From contig JALWRC010000017.1 in NCBI GenBank assembly GCA_027080725.1, forward strand, positions 21,773 through 85,772: a stretch of DNA of 64,000 nt. Direction: 5' to 3'. Positions 1-7,535 of this stretch are shown one piece after another. The DNA is from Saprospiraceae bacterium. Its GTDB lineage: Bacteria > Bacteroidota > Bacteroidia > Chitinophagales > Saprospiraceae. The notes beneath the pieces were generated by a model. It was not told where the DNA came from. It worked only from the letters and a program-made list of their open reading frames with translations, and searched no databases. The translations under genes and the position numbers were made by a program. Within the stretch, counting starts at the first letter, position 1; each line of letters opens with the position of its first letter.

Positions 1-70
1 GCTTGACGAGCTCGGCGGCTTTGCGGCGAGAGCAAACTCCCGAATGAGCGACGTACTTATTGAGTTTCAT
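1..70 (-). CDS. Pseudouridine synthase, RsuA/RluB family (5' end only)
   Basis: Only the first 23 codons lie in the window, read on the minus strand from the ATG at 70-68. They encode MKLNKYVAHSGVCSRRKAAE followed by LVK, the classic start of the S4 RNA-binding domain of RsuA/RluB-type rRNA pseudouridine synthases, including the Arg-Arg-Lys-Ala-Ala core. The catalytic domain lies outside the window. A strong GAGGAG ribosome binding site sits 5 bases before the start. The gene begins 10 bases after the dnaB stop on the same strand, so the two are probably co-transcribed. Family assignment from 23 residues is good for the S4 domain and less certain for the exact synthase type. Confidence 0.75.
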   Translation of the reverse strand, partial: MKLNKYVAHSGVCSRRKAAELVK

Positions 71-80
71 AGTCTCCTCA

Positions 81-1595
81 TTAAAAAGGGGCGTCATCAA
101 ATCCTCCGCTGTCAAACCCGCCAAAGTCATCATTCTCTCCGCTCTGACGCAAGTCATCATTCATCATAGATGGAAGTAAAAAGCTATCATCCTCAAAGTT
201 GATAAACTTAGCAAACTGAGCGACAAACTTGATATTGACGGTCTTCAAAGCACCGTTACGATGTTTGGCGATAATGAGTTCGGTCTTACCGGGAGGATCT
301 GTCTCATCTTGAAGCTTGTAGTACTCCGGTCGATATAAGAAGGAGACGATGTCGGCGTCTTGTTCGATCGCACCGGATTCTCTGAGGTCTGACAGTTGTG
401 GGCGTTTGTCCGTCGTACTTCTCACCTCGACTTGCCGACTCAACTGTGCCAGAGCGATGACGGGAACATCCAATTCCTTCGCCAATCCTTTGAGTGCTCT
501 GGAGATACTACTGATCTCCTGTTCGCGGTTGGTGCGTTTATCCCCAGCGCTGGCCGTCATCAATTGCAGATAATCGATCATGATGAGTTCGATATTGTGA
601 TGTTGTTTGAGTCTACGGCATTTGGCTCGCAATTCGAAAATATTCAAGGCCGGGGTGTCATCGATAAAAATCGGGGCATCGCTCAGTTTTTCGATGGCGC
701 GGTTGAGCTGAGCCCATTCGTAGTCCTCCAGTTGGGCATTGCGCATTTTGCTCCCTTCGATTTCCGCCTCCATGGAGATAAGTCGCTGTGCCAGCTGCAG
801 ATTGGACATCTCCAATGAGAAAAAGGCGACGGCTTTGCCATGCTCCACTGCAGCATTGCGTGCGAGAGAGAGGGTGAAGGAGGTTTTACCCATACCGGGA
901 CGGGCTGCGAGGATAACCAAGTCCGAGCGCTGCCATCCATTTGTAAGCTTATCCAACTCTTCGAAACCGGAGGGAACTCCCGTCAAATCGATGTCGCTTT
1001 GGGAAATGGTCTCCAGCTGGGTCCTGGCCCTCAGTACGAGATCTCCTATGTGCTGGTACCCCCGGCGCAGGTTTTTATCCGTAATCTCATACAATCCTTG
1101 TTCTGCCGCATCCAACAAGTCGAAGACGTCTTTGCGATCTTCAAATGCATCATTGATGATCTGGGTAGAGACGCTAATCAATTCGCGTTGGATAAACTTC
1201 TGTGCGATGATACGGGCATGAAACTCGATATTGGCAGAAGAGCCCACCTTATTGGTCAGATCGACAAGATAGCTTAACCCTCCCACTTCTTCGAGTTTAC
1301 CCGATTTGCGCAGGGCTTCCGTTACGGTAAGGAGATCGACCGGTTGGGATTTCTCAAAGAGGGAAAGACAAGCTTTGTAGATCAATTTATGCTGCTCCTT
1401 GTAAAAGCTATCCGGCCGTAAGATATCCAACACGACGGTCAAGGCGTCCTTCTCGAGCATTATTCCACCGAGGACGGCTTGTTCAAGGTCAATCGCCTGT
1501 GGCTGCACCCTTCCATAAATCAAATTGGTCATATCCCCTGATAGTCCGCGGCGCCCCCCTTCTATCGTCCTAAGTGTTGATTTTTGATCCGCCAT
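81..1595 (-). CDS. dnaB: Replicative DNA helicase DnaB
   Basis: Hexameric 5'-3' helicase that unwinds DNA at the replication fork and recruits primase. The 504-residue protein has the DnaB N-terminal helical domain (about residues 30-135), a linker, and the RecA-like C-terminal domain starting near 200. The Walker A motif ARPGMGKT is at 231-238, and the Walker B region is MIDYLQLM. The SREQEISSISRALKGLAKEL-type region is represented by TNREQEISSISRALKGLAKE, and FLYRPEYY and IAKHRNG are typical of the family. The acidic, Gly/Phe-rich tail (near GGFDSGGFDDAPF) is common in Bacteroidota DnaB. No intein is present. The start at 1595 gives the expected length; a TACATTTG -7 box lies 36-43 bases upstream. 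The S4-domain pseudouridine synthase follows 10 bases downstream. Confidence 0.97.
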   Translation of the reverse strand: MADQKSTLRTIEGGRRGLSGDMTNLIYGRVQPQAIDLEQAVLGGIMLEKDALTVVLDILRPDSFYKEQHKLIYKACLSLFEKSQPVDLLTVTEALRKSGKLEEVGGLSYLVDLTNKVGSSANIEFHARIIAQKFIQRELISVSTQIINDAFEDRKDVFDLLDAAEQGLYEITDKNLRRGYQHIGDLVLRARTQLETISQSDIDLTGVPSGFEELDKLTNGWQRSDLVILAARPGMGKTSFTLSLARNAAVEHGKAVAFFSLEMSNLQLAQRLISMEAEIEGSKMRNAQLEDYEWAQLNRAIEKLSDAPIFIDDTPALNIFELRAKCRRLKQHHNIELIMIDYLQLMTASAGDKRTNREQEISSISRALKGLAKELDVPVIALAQLSRQVEVRSTTDKRPQLSDLRESGAIEQDADIVSFLYRPEYYKLQDETDPPGKTELIIAKHRNGALKTVNIKFVAQFAKFINFEDDSFLLPSMMNDDLRQSGENDDFGGFDSGGFDDAPF

Positions 1596-1630
1596 ATGTG
1601 TTTTTATCTTAAATTGTTTGAATGGTGGGA

Positions 1631-1638
1631 CAAATGTA
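1631..1638 (-). promoter_or_regulatory. Candidate -7 box for dnaB
   Basis: Read on the minus strand, TACATTTG fits the Bacteroidota -7 consensus TAnnTTTG. It lies 36-43 bases before the dnaB start codon. No clear -33 TTG is seen at the usual 18-21 base spacing, so the call rests on one box. Confidence 0.45.
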
Positions 1639-1678
1639 CCATTTTAATCATATTTACCGGATGTCCCCCCCTTTAGCC

Positions 1679-1693
1679 CATGTTAATAACATG
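1679..1693. promoter_or_regulatory. 15-base palindrome upstream of dnaB
   Basis: CATGTTAATAACATG is a perfect dyad of 7-base arms around one central A. It lies about 40 bases upstream of the candidate dnaB -7 box, a position suited to an activator or repressor. It could also be chance in AT-rich DNA. Confidence 0.3.
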
Positions 1694-2021
1694 TAATCAA
1701 CCGTGCATAACTATGTTAACTATATCCGATTTATACACCATTTGGTAATACAATGTATTAACAAACTTAATCATATAAAGATTCCATCAAATATACTTTT
1801 TCTAAAACCTGCGATACTATATCAGGATTTGAGATATCCGGGTAATAGAGGGATTAGCGCTCTTGCTACTCCCTTTCAACCGATTGACAGGCCCCAGCGC
1901 ATTATGTAGCATAGAAAAAAACAAACAGGCAAAACAGAGATAATTTTTTCATATTATAATAAATCGCAATACGACCTTAGGCGTCATTCGACAAATGTGG
2001 AAAAAGAATCTCAGGCCTTGT

Positions 2022-3392
2022 TCAGATTCTCTTTATCCATCTTGCCGTCTTCCATTCCCAAGCGATGAGGGCGGCGACAACCAAATACTCCAAAATCACC
2101 ACCCACATGGCTTCATGATATGGATAGAAGCTATAGTTGATATAGGTAAGAGTAATAAGAAAAGTCCATACCGGCACGATGCTATTGGGGACAAACACGG
2201 TTAAAAATAGGGGAAGTATCAGATACCATGGGTGGAGTATCAAACTACAGAGGGCAAAAATCAAATAGATCACCAGCAAATATGCGGGTAGCCGGCGTAA
2301 GCTATCTATTCGTTTCACTTGATAAGATACTATTAATATCAGTAAGAGCGCCAGAATCCCCATAGCCGGTCCGATGTATTTAATCAGATTATAGCCCACC
2401 ATTTCATACCCAATCGCCCTAAGTAAATAATAAAAGCCGGCATTAAACTCAAACTTACGGTAGTACAATCCGAGGCTTTGTGTGAAATGGTCCCATCCCA
2501 GCAGCCCGATATACGGGATGAACAGCAGGGTTAGACAGATGGCAAATCCCAGTAGAAAACGACCTCTGTCCCGGCCCTTTCGAAAGTAGAAAAAGAGGGC
2601 TGGCAAAAACATCAACGGCAACAACTTCACCCCTACAGAGCAAGCAAAAAGCACACCTGCCCATGCGAATCGCTTCTGAGCAATAGCAATACCGCTCCAC
2701 AGCAAGAAGGCGACCATCCACCCTTCGAAATGCAAGTTGCCCATCACTTCTACAATTGCCAACGGGTTGAGAAGGTAGAGCAATACCGTCCAATCGGGGA
2801 GTCGAAACATTCTGGCCACCCTATACAGGCCATAAGCAGTCATCAATTCGCCCACAAACAGAAAAATTTTCATGACCATCGTCATCCACAGGGTATTGGC
2901 AAGGAAGTCGAAGGTGGACAAGTAGAAAACGAGTTGGGCCACCGGAGGATAAACGGTATAGTAGTGGGGGGAATTGAGATGGGCGTATATCTCCTGCATT
3001 TGCCTGAGATGCATTAGCGGGTGTTGCACCAATTGATCGGGGAGGTAACGCAGTGGGTGAATGCCTTCGTGCATCAGGCGACCATCCCAGATAAATCGAA
3101 AAACATCATCCGACAAGGTAGGAAATGAGAATATCAATACACCTCTTAGCACCAAAGCGAGCAGCAGATAATGCTTCCAGGAGTGTTGGAGAATACTTAA
3201 GTGCAACGCCAACGCATATCCGGCGAAAGAGAGGGCATAACCCGTAAAAATAACCGTAAAGTCATCCTGTCTCGAATAAAATCCCAGCAGGAGCACCCCT
3301 GCCGTGAGCAGCACCATAGACAAGACTTCCCAAGCCCGGCGAACAGCCTCGTTTCCACTAAAACTCGAGCCGGTATAATCTGGGGTGGACAT
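2022..3392 (-). CDS. GT-C family polytopic glycosyltransferase (mannosyltransferase-like)
   Basis: A 456-residue integral membrane protein with about ten to twelve hydrophobic segments. The first extracytoplasmic loop carries an Asp-Asp pair at residues 95-96 in the setting SDDVFRFIWDGR, the metal/substrate motif of GT-C enzymes that use polyprenyl-phosphate sugars (GT87/DUF2029 and mannosyltransferase-like families). It probably transfers a sugar from a lipid carrier to a glycan or lipid outside the membrane; the substrate cannot be read from sequence. The ATG follows directly after the TAG of the DUF4293 gene (3393-3395), so the two are translationally linked. An exact copy of the dispersed 13-mer lies in the coding sequence at 2398-2410. 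Confidence 0.75.
   Translation of the reverse strand: MSTPDYTGSSFSGNEAVRRAWEVLSMVLLTAGVLLLGFYSRQDDFTVIFTGYALSFAGYALALHLSILQHSWKHYLLLALVLRGVLIFSFPTLSDDVFRFIWDGRLMHEGIHPLRYLPDQLVQHPLMHLRQMQEIYAHLNSPHYYTVYPPVAQLVFYLSTFDFLANTLWMTMVMKIFLFVGELMTAYGLYRVARMFRLPDWTVLLYLLNPLAIVEVMGNLHFEGWMVAFLLWSGIAIAQKRFAWAGVLFACSVGVKLLPLMFLPALFFYFRKGRDRGRFLLGFAICLTLLFIPYIGLLGWDHFTQSLGLYYRKFEFNAGFYYLLRAIGYEMVGYNLIKYIGPAMGILALLLILIVSYQVKRIDSLRRLPAYLLVIYLIFALCSLILHPWYLILPLFLTVFVPNSIVPVWTFLITLTYINYSFYPYHEAMWVVILEYLVVAALIAWEWKTARWIKRI
2398..2410 (-). repeat. Dispersed 13-mer GGTATGAAATGGT, copy inside a coding region
   Basis: Exact copy, read GGTATGAAATGGT on the minus strand, inside the GT-C transferase gene, where it encodes part of the residues GYEMVG. 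See the finding on the dispersed motif. Confidence 0.85.
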
Positions 3393-3854
3393 CTAACGCA
3401 ATCGGTCCATAGAACGCACTAATCTTTCATCAGCGGCAATTCGACGAATAGCGAAAAACAAGAATGTGATCGTCAGTACCGGCAATATGATCCCCGGTGC
3501 GGGAGACACGTCACAGTTGGGAGGCAAGGTTGTATAATTCATGTAGAACCAAATGCCCATGAAGAGGGTGAAAATCACCATTAAAACCAGGGATATCCAG
3601 GAGAAGAGAATCTGTCTCGGACGATTCTTAAACAAGGCAATGGCTACGATATTTAGTACGATAATCAGACCGACAATACCCGCGGATATCGGGCTATCAA
3701 AGGCCTCATACTTACCGTCAGACAATGGAGAATCTTGGCCAATTTCAGACAGCGCCGATCCATCAATATTGCATAGTGCCAATTGTTCCCAAAGTAAAAG
3801 GCCGGCTGCTATGGTAGCCAACAATAATAAGAGGGTTTGTATTCGTTGTATCAT
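3393..3854 (-). CDS. DUF4293 family membrane protein
   Basis: A 153-residue membrane protein of unknown function found throughout Bacteroidota. The typical start MIQRIQTLLLLLA is present, followed by the usual layout of four hydrophobic segments with a variable extracytoplasmic loop between the first two. I chose the ATG at 3854 because family members begin at this MIQRIQ motif. An ATG at 3866, with GGAA 7 bases upstream, is possible; the open frame back to 4031 has no family support. It is the first gene of a two-gene unit with the GT-C transferase and is divergent from the gene at 4081. Confidence 0.7.
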   Translation of the reverse strand: MIQRIQTLLLLLATIAAGLLLWEQLALCNIDGSALSEIGQDSPLSDGKYEAFDSPISAGIVGLIIVLNIVAIALFKNRPRQILFSWISLVLMVIFTLFMGIWFYMNYTTLPPNCDVSPAPGIILPVLTITFLFFAIRRIAADERLVRSMDRLR

Positions 3855-4015
3855 AACTTCATGCATTTTATTTCCAAGGGTAACCGTGCTGGGCATAAGC
3901 GTCCAACAGGATGCAATATTACGGAGATTCGGATAAATACGGGAAGTTCTTCGAGGTAAATCAAAGAGAAGAAGATTAATATTAAAATAATAAATAATAT
4001 CTAATATATTGGCAA

Positions 4016-4023
4016 TATATTTG
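4016..4023 (+). promoter_or_regulatory. Candidate -7 box for the 4081 gene
   Basis: TATATTTG matches TAnnTTTG and sits 58-65 bases before the start at 4081, in a very AT-rich divergent intergenic stretch. No good -33 TTG is seen. Confidence 0.4.
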
Positions 4024-4080
4024 TAATACAATAAAAGTATTTATAATATTAATATTATTCAGGGCAAAATCAAATTAGGC

Positions 4081-4776
4081 ATGCAGATCAAAAAACTAAA
4101 AAAACTCAATAAGAAAGTCCATGCGATTTTGGAAGCATTGGACCCGGAAGAAGGATTGAATTCAATCGAAAGGGATTTGATTGCCAGTTACCTTCTGAAG
4201 ATGTACGCCATTATTAAGGAAGAAAGCGGGGACGTCTCAACGAGACAAACATCCAATGGGATAAAAGCGGAGCCCAGCCTCCCAAAGTCAGAAGTTCAGC
4301 TCCCTCCGGAAGTCACCCCCCCCATTGCTGCAGCGGAGCCAAAGCCCACGCCGGAAGCCTCTACTGCGCCTCCTACCACTCCATTAGAAGAAAGAAGCAC
4401 GGTCCCTCAAACTACGACCATTCCTATTGACAATCCACATGAGGAAATTGAAGAGCGAATCCAAATCCTGGAAGAAATAATAACCTCCGGGCAGAGTGGT
4501 AAGGACCTATCGGACAAGTTGCGTATGCAGCCGATTCAAGACATAAATAAAGCCATGAGCATCAATGAACGCATCTTTACCGTCAACGAGCTTTTTGGAG
4601 GTAATCAGGAGGCCTTTGACAGGACGATCCGGGAATTGAACGATGCTCCCGGCTTTGAAGGCGCGAAGCGTTATTTGGCGGAGCATGTGATGGGGCCATT
4701 TGAGTGGGATAATCCGGCTAAGGCTAAGAAACTTCGACAATTTTTATCCTTAGTCCAAAGAAAGCATCTCTCGTAA
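4081..4776 (+). CDS. Conserved hypothetical cytoplasmic protein
   Basis: A 231-residue soluble protein. It has a helical Lys-rich N-terminus (1-50), a low-complexity linker rich in Pro, Thr and Glu (about 60-130), and a compact C-terminal part (about 135-231) with SINERIFTVNELFGGNQEAF and an acidic/aromatic GPFEWDNPAKAKK stretch. The C-terminal block looks like a small conserved Bacteroidota domain that I know only as hypothetical. There is no signal peptide or membrane segment. The gene is 25 bases upstream of pfkA on the same strand, so the pair is probably one transcript. No function is claimed. Confidence 0.6.
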   Translation: MQIKKLKKLNKKVHAILEALDPEEGLNSIERDLIASYLLKMYAIIKEESGDVSTRQTSNGIKAEPSLPKSEVQLPPEVTPPIAAAEPKPTPEASTAPPTTPLEERSTVPQTTTIPIDNPHEEIEERIQILEEIITSGQSGKDLSDKLRMQPIQDINKAMSINERIFTVNELFGGNQEAFDRTIRELNDAPGFEGAKRYLAEHVMGPFEWDNPAKAKKLRQFLSLVQRKHLS

Positions 4777-4801
4777 TCTCTCACCTGTCAAAACCAATAT
4801 T

Positions 4802-5779
4802 ATGTCAAAGATCAAAACGATTGGGGTGTTCACTTCCGGTGGCGATGCCCCCGGGATGAACGCATGCTTACGTGCAGCGGTTCGGGGTGCCCTCAAGGAG
4901 AACATAGAAGTCTATGGTATCGAACACGGTTATCAGGGCATGATAGAAGGCAAGATGCACAAGATGACCTGGAAGTCTGTCAGTGGTATCATCCAGCAAG
5001 GCGGGACGATACTCAAGACCGCGAGAAGTGAGCGATTCAGGACCAAAGAAGGCAGGGCCATTGCATACAGCCAACTGGGGCATTACGGAATTGATGCATT
5101 GGTCGCTATTGGGGGAGATGGGACGTTTAAGGGGGCGCTTGAGTTCTCCTCCGAGTTTGACGTCCCAATCATCGGTTGTCCTGGTACCATTGACAACGAC
5201 ATTTACGGGACCGACTTCACCATCGGATACGACACGGCGATCAATACAGCCATGCAAGCCATAGACAAAATCAAAGACACGGCCAATGCCCATGACCGGT
5301 TGTTTTTCATAGAAGTAATGGGAAGAGATGCGGGTTTTATTGCGTTGAGAAGTGGGATCGCCACCGGAGCGGAGGCCGTCCTCATCCCGGAGACCAGCAC
5401 CGATGTCAACCGTCTCATTGCTAAGTTGGAGCGCCTTTACCAGGTGAAGCAGCGCTCTTGCATCGTGGTAGTAGCAGAAGGAGATGACACAGGTGGCGCC
5501 TTTGAAATCGCCAAACAAGTCGGCAATCGCTTTGACAAGTACGATATCCGAATTTCCATTCTGGGACACATCCAAAGAGGAGGAAGTCCCACTTGTATGG
5601 ACCGGGTACTCGCCTCCCGTTTGGGTCTCGAGGCGGTTCATGGGTTACTCAAGGGAAAACGGGGTGTCATGGTAGGCAAAATATGTCATAAAATCATTTA
5701 TACGCCGTTAGAGAAGGCCGTCAAACACCACAACGAAGTCAATCCGGTATTGGTGGACATGATTGATATCCTATCCTGA
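4802..5779 (+). CDS. pfkA: ATP-dependent 6-phosphofructokinase
   Basis: Phosphorylates fructose 6-phosphate to fructose 1,6-bisphosphate, the committed step of glycolysis. The 325-residue length is standard for the bacterial ATP-dependent type. All key motifs are visible: the N-terminal nucleotide loop TSGGDAPGMNA, GGDGTFKGA, the catalytic GTIDNDI (proton-accepting Asp), MGRDAGFIAL, the phosphate-binding GHIQRGGSP and the final catalytic block. The Gly after GGD (rather than the Lys/Asp pattern of pyrophosphate enzymes) favours ATP as donor. It begins 25 bases after the conserved hypothetical gene. No terminator is evident in the 88 bases before the rhomboid gene. Confidence 0.96.
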   Translation: MSKIKTIGVFTSGGDAPGMNACLRAAVRGALKENIEVYGIEHGYQGMIEGKMHKMTWKSVSGIIQQGGTILKTARSERFRTKEGRAIAYSQLGHYGIDALVAIGGDGTFKGALEFSSEFDVPIIGCPGTIDNDIYGTDFTIGYDTAINTAMQAIDKIKDTANAHDRLFFIEVMGRDAGFIALRSGIATGAEAVLIPETSTDVNRLIAKLERLYQVKQRSCIVVVAEGDDTGGAFEIAKQVGNRFDKYDIRISILGHIQRGGSPTCMDRVLASRLGLEAVHGLLKGKRGVMVGKICHKIIYTPLEKAVKHHNEVNPVLVDMIDILS

Positions 5780-5867
5780 ATTACGGCTTTACTCAAAAAA
5801 CATCATTCCTCCCCCTTCTAAACCATTTACTTATTGTGCATGTTATAGGTTCATTCAAATTTGAAAT

Positions 5868-6563
5868 ATGGCGCAATACGATAAAAAACATTTACGAGCT
5901 GCACTGTTGTTACCGCTGGCAACCTGTTTAGTCGTCATTGTCCTTCACATCATCCGGACGGTCTTGTTCATTCCTGCACCTCCTTTCAGCGTATTACCGA
6001 GATCGATAGCTTTTTTGCCCGGCATTCTCACCTCTCCTTTTATTCATGGTGGTTATGGCCATCTCTTTTCCAATATTCTCCCTTTGTTTGCTGGTCTAGG
6101 GGTCATCCTGTTATTCTACCGCAAGGTGGCCATTCGAAGTATTTTACTCATCTATTTCATTACCGGGGGGTTGGTATGGTTACTTGCACGGGAAGTGTTT
6201 CATATCGGAGCAAGCGGAGTGGTTTACGGATTGATTTCCTTTATTTTTTGGTCAGGAATCTTCCGAAGAAGTCTCAAGGCTATCATGCTGGCTTTGATCG
6301 TCATCATGCTGTATAGCGGTATGCTAATCGGATTATTTCCGATAGAGGAAGGGGTATCGTGGGAGAGTCATCTTTTTGGGGTGGTAGCCGGCATGATCGT
6401 CGCTTACTTATACCGGCACGACAAGGAGCCCGATGAAATCAAACAGCCTTACGAATGGGAAACACTTGAAGAAGAAAAGAAGCCTTTTTTCGAAGAAGGC
6501 ACCTTTGAGGACTCCCCATATTACACAAAAGATAAACCGAATACATTTGACCAAGACCAATAA
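5868..6563 (+). CDS. Rhomboid-family intramembrane serine protease
   Basis: A 231-residue membrane protein with about six hydrophobic segments and an acidic cytoplasmic tail (from about 180). The rhomboid catalytic dyad is present: Ser116 in GASG and His168 in the SHLFG helix, with the HGGYGHLFSN oxyanion/structural motif at 60-69. Rhomboids cleave transmembrane substrates within the membrane; the substrate here is unknown. It sits between pfkA and a nitroreductase gene on the same strand with short gaps (88 and 30 bases) and may be co-expressed with the nitroreductase. Confidence 0.9.
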   Translation: MAQYDKKHLRAALLLPLATCLVVIVLHIIRTVLFIPAPPFSVLPRSIAFLPGILTSPFIHGGYGHLFSNILPLFAGLGVILLFYRKVAIRSILLIYFITGGLVWLLAREVFHIGASGVVYGLISFIFWSGIFRRSLKAIMLALIVIMLYSGMLIGLFPIEEGVSWESHLFGVVAGMIVAYLYRHDKEPDEIKQPYEWETLEEEKKPFFEEGTFEDSPYYTKDKPNTFDQDQ

Positions 6564-6593
6564 TCGACCGGAAAGCAATTATCTATATCATAA

Positions 6594-7322
6594 ATGAAGC
6601 AAGAAGATACCATCAAAGCCTTTAAATCCATCGTAGAGCACCGCAGAGCGATGCGCAATTATCTTCCCGAGCCCGTCCCTCAAGAAATCATCCGTCGCTG
6701 TATTGAGAGGGCCATTCTCGCCCCAAGCAGTAGTAATCTACAGCTGTGGGAGTATTATCACGTACAGGCTCCGGACAAAAAAAAAGCCTTGGTGGAGGCC
6801 TGTATGAGCCAACCCGCTGCCGCTAATGCCCCTACGCTTATTGTAGTCGTTACGAGACATGACCTGTGGAGGCAGCGTTGTGAGGCCAACCTGAATTTTA
6901 TCAGAAACCTAAACCAAAAGGAGCCGGACGACAAACCCATCAAAGCAGAAACATATTTTAAGAAGACAATTCCTGCTTTGTACACGGACTTCATGGGTAT
7001 CCTGGGATGGCTTAAAAAAATCGGTGCCTTCTTCATCGGACTTCGCCGCCCAATGTTCCGGGAATTGACCGCATCAGAAGTGCGGACGATGAGTCATAAA
7101 AGTGTTGCCTTGAGTGCCCAAACCTTCATGCTGGCCCTATCGGCTGAAGGCTTTGACTCCTGTCCGATGGAAGGCATGGACAGCAAGCGAATAAAACACA
7201 TCCTCGGGCTTCCCCGTGAGGCCTACATCAATATGGTTATTTCTTGCGGAGTTCGCGCGGAAGGCGGCATCTATGCTCCGAGATTTCGATTACCCGTGGA
7301 GGAAGTTTTTTTCACTCTATAA
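6594..7322 (+). CDS. Nitroreductase family protein (FMN-dependent)
   Basis: A 242-residue protein of the nitroreductase fold, which binds FMN and uses NAD(P)H to reduce nitro groups, quinones or related compounds. Family signs are the N-terminal RRAMRNYLPEPVP (FMN phosphate contact), the LAPSSSNLQLWEYY helix start, and the late SCPMEGMD segment followed by a GVRAEGG strand. The insert around residues 95-150 is longer than in minimal family members. The physiological substrate is unknown. The gene starts 30 bases after the rhomboid gene. Confidence 0.85.
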   Translation: MKQEDTIKAFKSIVEHRRAMRNYLPEPVPQEIIRRCIERAILAPSSSNLQLWEYYHVQAPDKKKALVEACMSQPAAANAPTLIVVVTRHDLWRQRCEANLNFIRNLNQKEPDDKPIKAETYFKKTIPALYTDFMGILGWLKKIGAFFIGLRRPMFRELTASEVRTMSHKSVALSAQTFMLALSAEGFDSCPMEGMDSKRIKHILGLPREAYINMVISCGVRAEGGIYAPRFRLPVEEVFFTL

Positions 7323-7440
7323 CTTTGTGTAATGAAGAGGAATTCTTATTACAATATTTCATAATATATAAAATACTAGTTTTATTTTAATAATATATTA
7401 CAGTGCATTCAACTAATTCAAGCATAACAGACCATGTGTC

Positions 7441-7465
7441 AACTGATAATTGTTAAATATCAGTT
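7441..7465. promoter_or_regulatory. Inverted repeat upstream of the Asp-box protein gene
   Basis: Arms AACTGATA (7441-7448) and TATCAGTT (7458-7465) are perfectly complementary across a 9-base AT-rich gap, 71 bases before the start at 7536. A TATATTCG sequence near 7494 is a poor match to the -7 consensus and lies between the dyad and the gene, so the dyad could be an operator. No T-tract follows it, which argues against a terminator for the nitroreductase gene. Confidence 0.4.
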
Positions 7466-7535
7466 AGAGTAGTGATGAACTTATTTTTTCGCTGTATATT
7501 CGCTTTTCAAATTATTCAACCAAAAAATTAAATTT

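Larger units (their letters stand above)
1596..2021. other. Non-coding region between dnaB and a GT-C transferase gene
   Basis: AT-rich stretch of 426 bases with no credible gene. It holds the presumed dnaB promoter (-7-like box at 1631-1638) and an odd palindrome at 1679-1693. The rest, up to the 3' end of the gene at 2022, shows no hairpin with a T-tract and no RNA gene that I can recognise. Confidence 0.5.

Noticed and set aside
4868-5641. 257-residue open frame antisense to pfkA
   Set aside because: pfkA has every motif of its family in the other direction; the antisense protein has no recognisable domain.
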